36,704 nt of DNA, from the NCBI GenBank assembly GCA_018816605.1, contig JAHIVS010000270.1:1-36704 (forward strand), given 5' to 3'. Shown piece after piece: positions 1-5,707 of this stretch (its first letter is position 1; each line of letters begins with the position of its first letter). Source of the stretch: Pseudomonadota bacterium. Its GTDB lineage: Bacteria; Desulfobacterota; Desulfobacteria; Desulfobacterales; Desulfobacteraceae. Both the position numbers and the translations under genes were made by a program. The notes below the pieces were generated by a model. The model searched no databases, was not told the DNA's origin, and saw nothing but the letters and a program-made list of their open reading frames with translations.

Positions 1-295
1 GAAAATTTTCCGCCTTAAAGCTATCAATGCGCATGAGAATTTTACTGGGGCTTCCCAGGACCATGTTGGCAAGGCAGGCCAGGGGCAGCTTGGCCCTGAA
101 CGCCACCCCTCCGGAAAGAACCCGGATTTCCTGGATATCTTTGTCCAGGGCGGCAAGTTCGGCTGCACATGTTGCTTTCAGCCCGGGCGGGCAGACGGCA
201 AAAAAATCGTGGACCCGGGCTGTGACTCTGCGTTTGACCCTTTTTTCAAAGGCAGAAGGAGGGGATTTGGACTGGGTGTCGGAGATGGGCGTCAT
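1..295 (-). CDS. THUMP-domain class I RNA methyltransferase (N-terminal part, cut by window edge)
   Basis: Only the first 98 codons are inside the window; the gene continues leftwards. The translation starts MTPISDTQSKSPP and then gives a THUMP-type N-terminus: FFAVCPPGLKATCAAEL, VLSGGVAFRAKLPLACLAN, and SPSKILMRIDSFKAENF. This is the pattern of the RlmL/Trm14-like family, in which the THUMP domain binds structured RNA and a C-terminal SAM domain, not visible here, methylates a guanine. The ATG overlaps the stop of the PocR gene as ATGA, so the two are probably translationally coupled. The methyltransferase domain and therefore the target (23S rRNA or tRNA) cannot be judged from this window. 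Confidence 0.8.
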   Translation of the reverse strand, partial: MTPISDTQSKSPPSAFEKRVKRRVTARVHDFFAVCPPGLKATCAAELAALDKDIQEIRVLSGGVAFRAKLPLACLANMVLGSPSKILMRIDSFKAENF

Positions 296-816
296 CCTGG
301 GTGGGATTCTTTTTTGGCGTGGGCATCCAGAATCCGTAAAACCTGTTCCTGGAGATAGGCGCCTGCAGCTGCCAGCTCTTCCCGGGTGATCACGGGCAGT
401 TCCTGGGCCAGCTCTTCGGCCGTGGTTTCCTCTATGCCCGCAATTTTGTTAATGGCAAAAATATCAGCGTCACCGTCTTCTGCCAGCAGGCCGCACCCGC
501 CGGCAACGCCCAGAAATTCCCCATCATAGATGATGGGGACCACCAGTTTGATAAACCCGGCATCGCACTCTTCCATGACCAAACCCTTGGTTTTTTCTGC
601 CATGGCGCTCATGTTCATGTGGGCCGTGGAACAGATATAACTCTGGCCGTTTTTTGTGGCTTTAATGGCAGGGCACAGGTCATTGCTCCAGTTTTTGACC
701 TGGGAGATGCGAATCCCCCTGGGATTAAATACAGATCCCTGGAAATTAAATTTTGTATACAAATTATTCTCAAGCGCTTCCCAGGTTTCCATGGGGCAAA
801 TATCTGTCAGTTCCAT
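292..816 (-). CDS. Stand-alone PocR-domain ligand-binding protein
   Basis: A 174-residue protein that consists almost entirely of a PocR-type sensory domain. This fold is usually found fused to regulators or kinases and is thought to bind small ligands. Visible family features are the N-terminal segment LTDICPMETWEALENNL, the Cys-containing core (DLCPAIK, YICSTAHMNM), EECDAGFIKLVVPIIYDG, and GVAGGCGLL. There is no DNA-binding, kinase or membrane segment, so output must go through a partner. Start choice: AGGA lies 8 nt upstream of the ATG. The gene sits about 210 bp downstream of the NifX/ORP-like genes, with a long hairpin between, and overlaps the downstream methyltransferase by ATGA. The ligand is unknown. 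The several cysteines could bind a metal or cluster, but that is inference. Confidence 0.75.
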   Translation of the reverse strand: MELTDICPMETWEALENNLYTKFNFQGSVFNPRGIRISQVKNWSNDLCPAIKATKNGQSYICSTAHMNMSAMAEKTKGLVMEECDAGFIKLVVPIIYDGEFLGVAGGCGLLAEDGDADIFAINKIAGIEETTAEELAQELPVITREELAAAGAYLQEQVLRILDAHAKKESHPG

Positions 817-926
817 TGCGGTTTTCCTGTAGTGTTAAAGGTGTGATCAAATTACCAGGACCGATCCTCCTACAATTTTTAGCACAGACGCTTTTGCGAT
901 GTCAAATGGTTCATCCGGATTGGATC

Positions 927-1001
927 TGAAGCCCTGTGGGGACGACACCTTTATAGATAGGGGATAGATAGGGGGCAAGGTGCCGCCCCCACAGGGCTTC
1001 A
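927..1001 (-). repeat. 75-nt long hairpin between a NifX-like gene and the PocR gene
   Basis: Positions 927-951 pair with 977-1001. Fifteen outer pairs (927-941 with 987-1001) are perfect. On the minus-strand RNA the stem extends to 25 pairs, with only two G-U wobbles (942/986 and 945/983); on the plus strand those positions would be A-C mismatches. The 25-nt loop holds a direct repeat of the unit tagatagggg. No U-run follows, so it is not a typical terminator. It could stabilise or process the operon mRNA or be an intragenomic repeat. Confidence 0.6.
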
Positions 1002-1029
1002 GGGGGGCTTTGGAAGTTTTTTTGTGTGT

Positions 1030-1389
1030 TTACCAGTGGCCGTCCACATTGGCGGCGGTGGCAAATTCAAATTTGCCGGCCTTGTAATGGCCAATTACGT
1101 CCAGAACGGTTCCATCCGCATCATTGGCCACTTTAATGCCGGCTGCCTCAAGGGTTTTATAGGCATTGGGTCCGCAAAATCCGGTGAGAAGTACCCCAAC
1201 CCCTTTGTCGCAGATACTGGCTGCGGCCTGGATGCCGGCCCCTTTAAAAGCGTCTTTATTTTCAGTATTGTCCATCACCTCAAACTCAAGGGTATCGGTG
1301 TCCACGATGAGGATGTGGGCGGCCCGTCCAAATCGCGGGTCCACTTCGGCATCCAGGGTTTTCCCTTTTGACGTTACTGCAATTTTCAT
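1030..1389 (-). CDS. NifX/NifB-type iron-molybdenum-cofactor-binding family protein, orange-protein-like
   Basis: A 119-residue single-domain protein of the dinitrogenase iron-molybdenum cofactor family. It begins MKIAVTSKGKTLDAEVDPRF, continues with GAGIQAAASICDKGVGVLLTGFCGPNA, and ends FATAANVDGHW. This layout closely resembles the orange protein (ORP) of Desulfovibrio, a small carrier of a Mo-Cu-S cluster. The start at 1389 is chosen over a longer reading to 1458 because a good Shine-Dalgarno sequence (AAAGGAAG) lies just upstream and family members begin at MKIAV. It follows a second NifX-like gene by 44 bp and belongs to the run of minus-strand genes starting at 4108. Cluster binding is inferred from the family. 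Confidence 0.85.
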   Translation of the reverse strand: MKIAVTSKGKTLDAEVDPRFGRAAHILIVDTDTLEFEVMDNTENKDAFKGAGIQAAASICDKGVGVLLTGFCGPNAYKTLEAAGIKVANDADGTVLDVIGHYKAGKFEFATAANVDGHW

Positions 1390-1433
1390 TGTAAACTTCC
1401 TTTGTAAAATTAGAATCCAATCGGTCCTGGGAT

Positions 1434-1817
1434 CTATTGACCGCCGCCACCGCCGCAAACCTGGTCATTCTGGATTTGAGGCAGTCTGCCCTGGATCAGG
1501 TCCAGGACAACCGGTTCGATTTCTGCCCGCTGGTCGTCATGGAAGACATCAATGCCCACCTGGCGGAATCCCATGAGGGGCCGCATGCCAATGCCGCCGA
1601 CCACCAGGGCGTTGACCCTGTTTTCCGCCAGAAGATTGACCGGTACCATACATCCGCCCTGGGCATGTTCCTTATTGGCAAGGACCGTGATTTCTTTGAT
1701 CTGACCGTCCTTTACATCCACCAGGGTAAACACATCGCAATGTCCGAAATGACCCGCCCGTGTTCCTTTCAGTCCGCCTTCTCCATTTGAGGGAATGGCA
1801 ATTCTACCGTTTTTCAT
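1434..1817 (-). CDS. NifX-like protein with glycine-rich Cys tail
   Basis: A 127-residue protein of the same dinitrogenase iron-molybdenum cofactor family as its downstream neighbour. The core includes MKNGRIAIPSNGEGGLKG, AGHFGHCDVFTLVDV, NKEHAQGGCMVPVNLLAENR, VVGGIGMRPLMGF and a C-terminus DQVCGGGGGQ. Histidine and cysteine in the GHFGHC and AQGGC segments are plausible metal or cluster ligands. The start at 1817 is preferred over 1898 because the longer version would read into the palindromic repeat at 1852-1915. Gene order with two ferredoxin-bearing MinD ATPases suggests the four proteins work together in loading or maturing a metal cluster. Confidence 0.85.
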   Translation of the reverse strand: MKNGRIAIPSNGEGGLKGTRAGHFGHCDVFTLVDVKDGQIKEITVLANKEHAQGGCMVPVNLLAENRVNALVVGGIGMRPLMGFRQVGIDVFHDDQRAEIEPVVLDLIQGRLPQIQNDQVCGGGGGQ

Positions 1818-1851
1818 TACTGGATGACTCCTTTGTTTAAGTGTTGGGGTA

Positions 1852-1915
1852 TTGGGGTCAGGCTTGGGTTGTTGCATTATGCTCGCATAATGCAACAACC
1901 CAAGCCTGACCCCAA
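1852..1915. repeat. REP-like perfect palindrome, copy 1
   Basis: Positions 1852-1882 are the exact reverse complement of 1885-1915, giving 31 paired bases around a 2-nt centre. The ends carry the core GGGGTCAGGCTTG and its complement AAGCCTGACCCC. A second copy lies at 4358-4417. Short intergenic palindromes with a GGGGTCAGG end are typical of REP elements mobilised by IS200-like RAYT transposases; no such transposase is in this window. The element separates the MinD genes from the NifX-like genes and may limit read-through. Confidence 0.8.
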
Positions 1916-1923
1916 AGTTATAG

Positions 1924-2823
1924 TTACAGCATTCTTTCTTGTTTCATGACAGGATTTTCCATGATGGTCTGCCAGATCTTGCGTATGGCCCGGCTTGCAT
2001 CTGAATCTTTATGGGTTTCCAATATGGTTTTCCCCCGGATCATGGCCTTTGTAAAATTCGGGTCAAAGGGAATTCTGCCGACACTGTGGATTTTGTTGTC
2101 CCTGGCAATCTGCTCAATGGCAAGCCCCTGGTCCGGATTCAGGTCAAACTTATTGATACAGACCATGGCCGGTATCTTAAAATGGGCTGCCAATTGTGCC
2201 ACCCGTTTCATGTCATGGATGCCCGATACCGTGGGTTCAGCCACGATGAGAATGCAATTTGCCTGGCCCATGGAGGCAATGACCGGACATCCGATTCCGG
2301 GCGGGCCGTCTGTGAGGATAAGATCAAGGTGCTGTTTTCTAACCCTGTTTCTGGCCTCTTCCCGGATCAGGGCCACCAGACGGCCGGAGTTCTCCTCTGC
2401 AAGCCCTAAGCGGGCATGGATCATGGGACCGAACCGTGTATCTGACACAAACCATTGGCCGCAGGTTTTTCTGGGAAAATCGATGGCTTTTTCCGGGCAA
2501 AAATCCACGCAGACGCCGCATCCCTCGCAGTCAATCCTATCAATTGTAAAGCTTAAGGGATTGGTGTGTTCGATTACAGCATTGAACCGGCAGAGCTCTT
2601 TGCACCGCCCGCATGCCACACATTTGTCAGGATCGATGATGGCTTGGTTTCCGCCGACAAAATCGCAAGTTTCCCTGATTTCCGGGGCCATGAGCAGGTG
2701 CAGATCCGCTGCATCCACATCGGTATCACAGAGCATCATGTTTGGTGAAAGCCCTGCAAATGCAGCGGTCAGGCTTGTTTTTCCCGTGCCGCCCTTACCG
2801 CTTAATATAACCAGCTCTTTCAT
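1924..2823 (-). CDS. MinD/Mrp-superfamily P-loop ATPase with inserted ferredoxin domain (1)
   Basis: A 299-residue soluble ATPase. Residues 8-15 form a deviant Walker A (GKGGTGKT), followed by CDTDVDAADLHL. Between about residues 60 and 115 two 4Fe-4S motifs are inserted: CVACGRCKELC and CEGCGVCVDFC. The second half has the MinD-type DGPPGIGCPV and VAEPTVSGIHD segments, then INKFDLN. Proteins of this type occur in pairs in anaerobes and are part of the orange protein complex region in Desulfovibrio. The ATPase probably couples nucleotide hydrolysis to electron or cluster transfer. The gene overlaps its upstream paralogue by ATGA (2820-2823), so the two are likely made in equal amounts and form a heterodimer; that is inference. 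Confidence 0.88.
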   Translation of the reverse strand: MKELVILSGKGGTGKTSLTAAFAGLSPNMMLCDTDVDAADLHLLMAPEIRETCDFVGGNQAIIDPDKCVACGRCKELCRFNAVIEHTNPLSFTIDRIDCEGCGVCVDFCPEKAIDFPRKTCGQWFVSDTRFGPMIHARLGLAEENSGRLVALIREEARNRVRKQHLDLILTDGPPGIGCPVIASMGQANCILIVAEPTVSGIHDMKRVAQLAAHFKIPAMVCINKFDLNPDQGLAIEQIARDNKIHSVGRIPFDPNFTKAMIRGKTILETHKDSDASRAIRKIWQTIMENPVMKQERML

Positions 2824-3695
2824 CGGGCTTGCCTCCTTTGTGCCACCAGGGTTTTGATGTCATCGTAGAGCCTTAAAAATTTTTTTTCGTATTCCGGCAG
2901 GCAGGAGATGATCAATTCTCCCTTTGAATAGGCTGCTGCAATTTTTCGATCAAAGAAAATTTCCATGAGAACCGGGATCTTTTCTTTTCGGGCATAGGTC
3001 TTCACATCATCATTGCCCATGCCGGCCCGGTTGATGACAAGGCCATGGGGGATATCCAGAATTTTTACCGTCTCTACGGCCAGGCTCAGGTCATACAGTC
3101 CAAAGGGGGTGGGCTCGGTGACCAGAAGGACAAAGTCGGCCCCTTTCATGGCGGCAATAACCGGGCAGGAGGTGCCGGGTGGGGCATCGATAATGGTAAC
3201 GCCTTTGGGATCTGCATGGGTTCTGACCTGTCGGATAATGGGCGGGGCCATAACCTGGCCGATATCCATCAGGCCGCGGGTAAATCGGATTTTTTTTCCA
3301 CGGCCTGTTTGGGGATGAACGAATCCTGTCTCAATGATGCCCAGGATCCGGTCTTTTCCCCTGATGGCACCCTCGGGGCAAATGGCCATACAGCCGCCGC
3401 AGGAATGGCAAAGTTCCGGAAAGGTCAACACCTTCTTCGCAACCACGGCAATGGCGCCGAACCTGCAAATGTCCATGCACTTCTTGCAATGGGTACATTT
3501 GGCATCATCAATCCCAGGAATGGGAGCAATGACATTTTCCCTGCCCGTGAAGTCCGGGTTCAGGAAAAGATGTGCGTTGGGTTCTTCCACGTCACAGTCC
3601 AGAAGTGTTGTGGGCTCCGGAATGCAGCAGGACAGGTTGGTTGCAACCGTGGTTTTACCGGTACCGCCCTTTCCGCTGGCTATGCTGATAATCAT
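2820..3695 (-). CDS. MinD/Mrp-superfamily P-loop ATPase with inserted ferredoxin domain (2)
   Basis: A 291-residue paralogue of the downstream gene. The Walker A is SGKGGTGKTTVATNL, followed by LLDCDVEEPNAHLFL. The inserted 2x4Fe-4S region has CTHCKKCMDIC and CHSCGGCMAIC. Later segments are IDAPPGTSCPVIAAM and VTEPTPFGLYDL. It overlaps the receiver-like gene upstream by ATGA (3692-3695) and the second ATPase downstream by ATGA. Such tight coupling of three genes supports a common complex. In Desulfovibrio the comparable pair sits with the orange protein under sigma-54 control, and a sigma-54 promoter is also seen here at 4198-4213. The exact substrate or partner cluster is not known from sequence. 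Confidence 0.88.
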   Translation of the reverse strand: MIISIASGKGGTGKTTVATNLSCCIPEPTTLLDCDVEEPNAHLFLNPDFTGRENVIAPIPGIDDAKCTHCKKCMDICRFGAIAVVAKKVLTFPELCHSCGGCMAICPEGAIRGKDRILGIIETGFVHPQTGRGKKIRFTRGLMDIGQVMAPPIIRQVRTHADPKGVTIIDAPPGTSCPVIAAMKGADFVLLVTEPTPFGLYDLSLAVETVKILDIPHGLVINRAGMGNDDVKTYARKEKIPVLMEIFFDRKIAAAYSKGELIISCLPEYEKKFLRLYDDIKTLVAQRRQAR

Positions 3696-4108
3696 TTGTC
3701 GGAATTCTCCTTTCCTGCACCGGGGATAGCGGTCATGCCCATTATTTTGTTCAGATGGGCCACCAGTTTTTGTGCATCCTTTTCATCGGGTTTCAGGGGC
3801 AGCTGCATCAGGACACCGAGGCCTTCAAATGTTTCGTGGAATTCTTCCGGGGAAAGGGCGCTGGTTGCCACACAATTGACCATGGGATTTTCCATGACCA
3901 CTTGTTCCACAAGATCTCTGGCAGTGACACCGGGAAGGGTTCCGTCAATGATCACAAGCCCCACAGGCGTATCGGCAGATTGATCGGCCAGCAGGGGTAA
4001 CAATTTTTTTCCGGTGTCAACCCACTTGATTTCCAGATGGTTCCGGATCAACGCCTGTTCCAGGTTCGAAAATACAGTTTTATCCTTGCCAACAAATACG
4101 CAAATCAT
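3692..4108 (-). CDS. Receiver-like (CheY-fold) single-domain protein
   Basis: A 138-residue protein with the outline of a response-regulator receiver domain: an N-terminal hydrophobic strand (MICVFVGKD), a strand ending at Asp55 in LVIIDGTLPG, a Ser/Thr-containing strand (VATSALSP), and a PLKP motif near residue 95. The usual acidic pair after the first strand is reduced to one Asp (Asp9), so phosphorylation is uncertain. There is no output domain. It is the first gene after the sigma-54 promoter and is coupled by ATGA to the first MinD ATPase, so it probably acts with that ATPase pair. An unrelated CheY-like pseudo-receiver role is equally possible. Confidence 0.6.
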   Translation of the reverse strand: MICVFVGKDKTVFSNLEQALIRNHLEIKWVDTGKKLLPLLADQSADTPVGLVIIDGTLPGVTARDLVEQVVMENPMVNCVATSALSPEEFHETFEGLGVLMQLPLKPDEKDAQKLVAHLNKIMGMTAIPGAGKENSDK

Positions 4109-4197
4109 TTGAAGCTTCTCCCAAAGGGGGGTGTTCGGGTTAATGTCATTGAAAACAACAATCGGCTTGTTTTCGAAAAAGTTCTATAGCAAGGCTT

Positions 4198-4213
4198 AGC
4201 AAAGCCTGTGCCA
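4198..4213 (-). promoter_or_regulatory. Sigma-54 (-24/-12) promoter for the MinD/ORP-like operon
   Basis: On the minus strand the sequence reads TGGCACAGGCTTTGCT. This matches every defined position of the sigma-54 consensus (TGGCAC, purine, N4, TTGC, A/T). The GC of the -12 element lies at about 4199-4200, which puts the transcription start near 4188. That is 80 bases upstream of the receiver-like gene start at 4108, with no gene between. Confidence 0.85.
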
Positions 4214-4269
4214 GGAAGGAAAAATGAAAACATTATTAAAAATAAGAATTAAAAATCAAGGACTTATGG

Positions 4270-4326
4270 TTTGGAGGACCAAAGACGGCAAGGCGCCATC
4301 CTTATCGGGGGATCGCAAAACTGCGA
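4270..4326. promoter_or_regulatory. Candidate upstream activator sites for the sigma-54 promoter
   Basis: Two short inverted repeats lie upstream of the sigma-54 promoter. One is TTTGG-N4-CCAAA at 4270-4283. The other is TCGCA-N4-TGCGA at 4313-4326, extended imperfectly by flanking GG/CC. They are about 60 and 105 bp beyond the -24 box, a normal distance for enhancer-binding-protein sites. The cognate activator is not encoded in this window, so assignment is inference from position and symmetry. Confidence 0.4.
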
Positions 4327-4357
4327 CCAGGGGTGTCAGGAAGGGTGTTGGGGGGGC

Positions 4358-4417
4358 GGGGTCAGGCTTGCGTTATTGCATTATGCGTGCATAATGCAAT
4401 AACGCAAGCCTGACCCC
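4358..4417. repeat. REP-like perfect palindrome, copy 2
   Basis: Positions 4358-4386 are the exact reverse complement of 4389-4417 (29 pairs, 2-nt centre). The outer core GGGGTCAGGCTTG is identical to copy 1. The inner bases differ, but each change is matched on the opposite arm, so symmetry is kept. It lies 16 bp past the aroF stop and could also act as a bidirectional transcription barrier between aroF and the sigma-54 control region. Confidence 0.8.
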
Positions 4418-4433
4418 AAGGGCTCCCAAGGGC

Positions 4434-5471
4434 TTACAATTTCCCGTAGGCACAGCGGATGAGGCCCAGGGTGCTCTCCCATGAAATGCATTCATCGGTA
4501 ATGGAAACCCCGTATTTGAGGCTGCAGGCATTGCCGGAGCATTTCTGGTTTCCTTCAAAGAGGTTGCTTTCCAGCATCATGCCGATGATCCGGTCATTGC
4601 CGTCAAGGCGTTGATCCACAGCACTTTTGAACACAAAGGACTGGCCCTTGAATTTTTGGCCGGAGTTGTCATGGGAGCAGTCGATCATCACGGCATCCAG
4701 CAACCCTTTTTCCCTGAGACCGGTCTGGGCCTTGCCCACGGAAACCGGGTCATAGTTGGGGGTGGTGCCGCCCCTGAGGACGATATGACCAAAGGGATTG
4801 CCCTTGGTATTGACAACCGAGGCAAATCCATTGGGGTCAATGCCTAGAAAATGCTGGGGTGAGCTGGCGGCCTGCATGGCATTGATGGCGGCGGACAGGC
4901 TGCCGTCGGTGCTGTTCTTGAACCCAACGGGCATGGACAGGCCCGAGGCCATTTCCCTATGGGTTTGGGATTCCGTGGTCCTGGCGCCGATGGCCACCCA
5001 GGTCAAAAGGCCTGCAATATACTGGGGGGTGATGGGGTCTAAAATTTCCGTGGCCGTGGGCAGGCCCATTGCATTGATTTGAATGAGCAGGGATCTTGCA
5101 GACCGCAATCCCAGGTCCACATTATAAGAGGCGTCCAGATTCGGATCATTGATCATGCCTTTCCAGCCAATGGTGGTCCTGGGTTTTTCAAAATAGACCC
5201 GCATGACCAGATTGATTTTGTTTTTGACCTCTTGCCGGAGAAGGGTGAGTTTTTCGGCATATTCCAAGGCGGCATCACTGTCGTGGATGGAGCAGGGGCC
5301 GGCGATGACAAGGAGACGCTTGTCTTTTCCCAGCAAAATGTTTTCCACATCTTTTCGTCCGTCAATGACGGTTTGGGCCACCCCATCGGTGATGGGCAGT
5401 TCATCCTTGATGGCGGACGGGGAGGTCAGGGGTTTGAATTCTTTGACATTGACATCATAGGTCTGTTTCAT
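4434..5471 (-). CDS. aroF: 3-deoxy-7-phosphoheptulonate (DAHP) synthase, class I
   Basis: A 345-residue enzyme that condenses phosphoenolpyruvate and erythrose 4-phosphate in the first step of aromatic amino acid synthesis. Family motifs are VIAGPCSIHD, RVYFEKPRTTIGWKGMINDP, LPTATEILDPITPQYI, AIGARTTESQTHREMASG, GFKNSTDGS, HIVLRGG and MIDCSHDNSGQKFKGQ, which carry the metal-binding Cys, His, Glu and Asp and the substrate lysines and arginines. The start at 5471 is preferred to 5516 because AGGA lies 8-9 nt upstream, the protein then starts MKQTYDVNVKEF as in AroF/G/H enzymes, and the longer frame would begin inside the attenuator. The gene is preceded by a Phe/Tyr-rich leader peptide and a terminator, so expression should respond to charged tRNA-Phe and tRNA-Tyr. 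Confidence 0.95.
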   Translation of the reverse strand: MKQTYDVNVKEFKPLTSPSAIKDELPITDGVAQTVIDGRKDVENILLGKDKRLLVIAGPCSIHDSDAALEYAEKLTLLRQEVKNKINLVMRVYFEKPRTTIGWKGMINDPNLDASYNVDLGLRSARSLLIQINAMGLPTATEILDPITPQYIAGLLTWVAIGARTTESQTHREMASGLSMPVGFKNSTDGSLSAAINAMQAASSPQHFLGIDPNGFASVVNTKGNPFGHIVLRGGTTPNYDPVSVGKAQTGLREKGLLDAVMIDCSHDNSGQKFKGQSFVFKSAVDQRLDGNDRIIGMMLESNLFEGNQKCSGNACSLKYGVSITDECISWESTLGLIRCAYGKL

Positions 5472-5514
5472 GGCGGTTTCCTTTGCAGGTCTTTTACCGC
5501 CACAGCCAAAAAGC

Positions 5515-5548
5515 AAAAAGCCGCAGGCGGTTGCTGCCTGCGGCTTTT
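5515..5548 (-). terminator. Attenuator terminator of the aroF leader
   Basis: Positions 5516-5529 pair with 5535-5548 (14 pairs including four A-T at the base), and the stem is followed in the minus-strand transcript by a run of five U. It starts 12 nt after the leader-peptide stop and ends 44 nt before the aroF start. An alternative pairing exists: CTGCCTG at 5583-5577, inside the leader reading frame, is complementary to CAGGCAG at 5540-5534 in the upstream arm of the terminator. That pairing would act as the antiterminator. Confidence 0.88.
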
Positions 5549-5559
5549 GGTATTAAAAA

Positions 5560-5643
5560 TTAAATGAAGCGCAATACAGGCAGACCGGTATAAAAAAAAT
5601 ACCTAAAATAAAAATAAAATCTGTCTGTTTCGCAAAAATTCAT
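5560..5643 (-). CDS. Phe/Tyr-rich attenuation leader peptide of aroF
   Basis: A 27-codon reading frame with ATG at 5643 and TAA at 5560, preceded by AGGAG at good spacing. The peptide begins MNFCETDR, and residues 9-18 are F-Y-F-Y-F-R-Y-F-F-Y: five Phe and four Tyr in ten codons. Such a control-codon block just before a terminator is the hallmark of transcription attenuation. A ribosome stalled there for lack of Phe- or Tyr-tRNA would leave the CTGCCTG segment free to form the antiterminator. A ribosome reaching the stop would cover that segment and let the terminator form. This explains how the DAHP synthase gene could sense both end products. Confidence 0.88.
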   Translation of the reverse strand: MNFCETDRFYFYFRYFFYTGLPVLRFI

Positions 5644-5669
5644 GTTGGTCACTCCTGTTATATTTGTCT

Positions 5670-5698
5670 ACCTAAACCATATCCGGGCAGGGTGTCAA
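5670..5698 (-). promoter_or_regulatory. Putative promoter of the aroF leader
   Basis: A perfect -35 hexamer TTGACA lies at 5698-5693 on the minus strand, about 50 bases before the leader peptide start. No good -10 is seen at 17 bp (TTAGGT), and TAGGTA at 18 bp is also weak. A poor -10 would fit a regulated promoter, but the -10 call is uncertain. Confidence 0.45.
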
Positions 5699-5707
5699 GC
5701 AGTTTTC

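Noticed and set aside
1946..2857. 303-codon plus-strand frame opposite the MinD ATPase
   Set aside because: Antisense shadow of a conserved gene; translation has no recognisable features.
4255..4345. Riboswitch-like segment (GCAAAAC and stem patterns faintly like a GEMM cyclic-di-GMP aptamer, plus strand)
   Set aside because: Conserved aptamer blocks do not match, and the only downstream plus-strand context is the 3' end of a convergent gene. The dyads fit better as sigma-54 activator sites.
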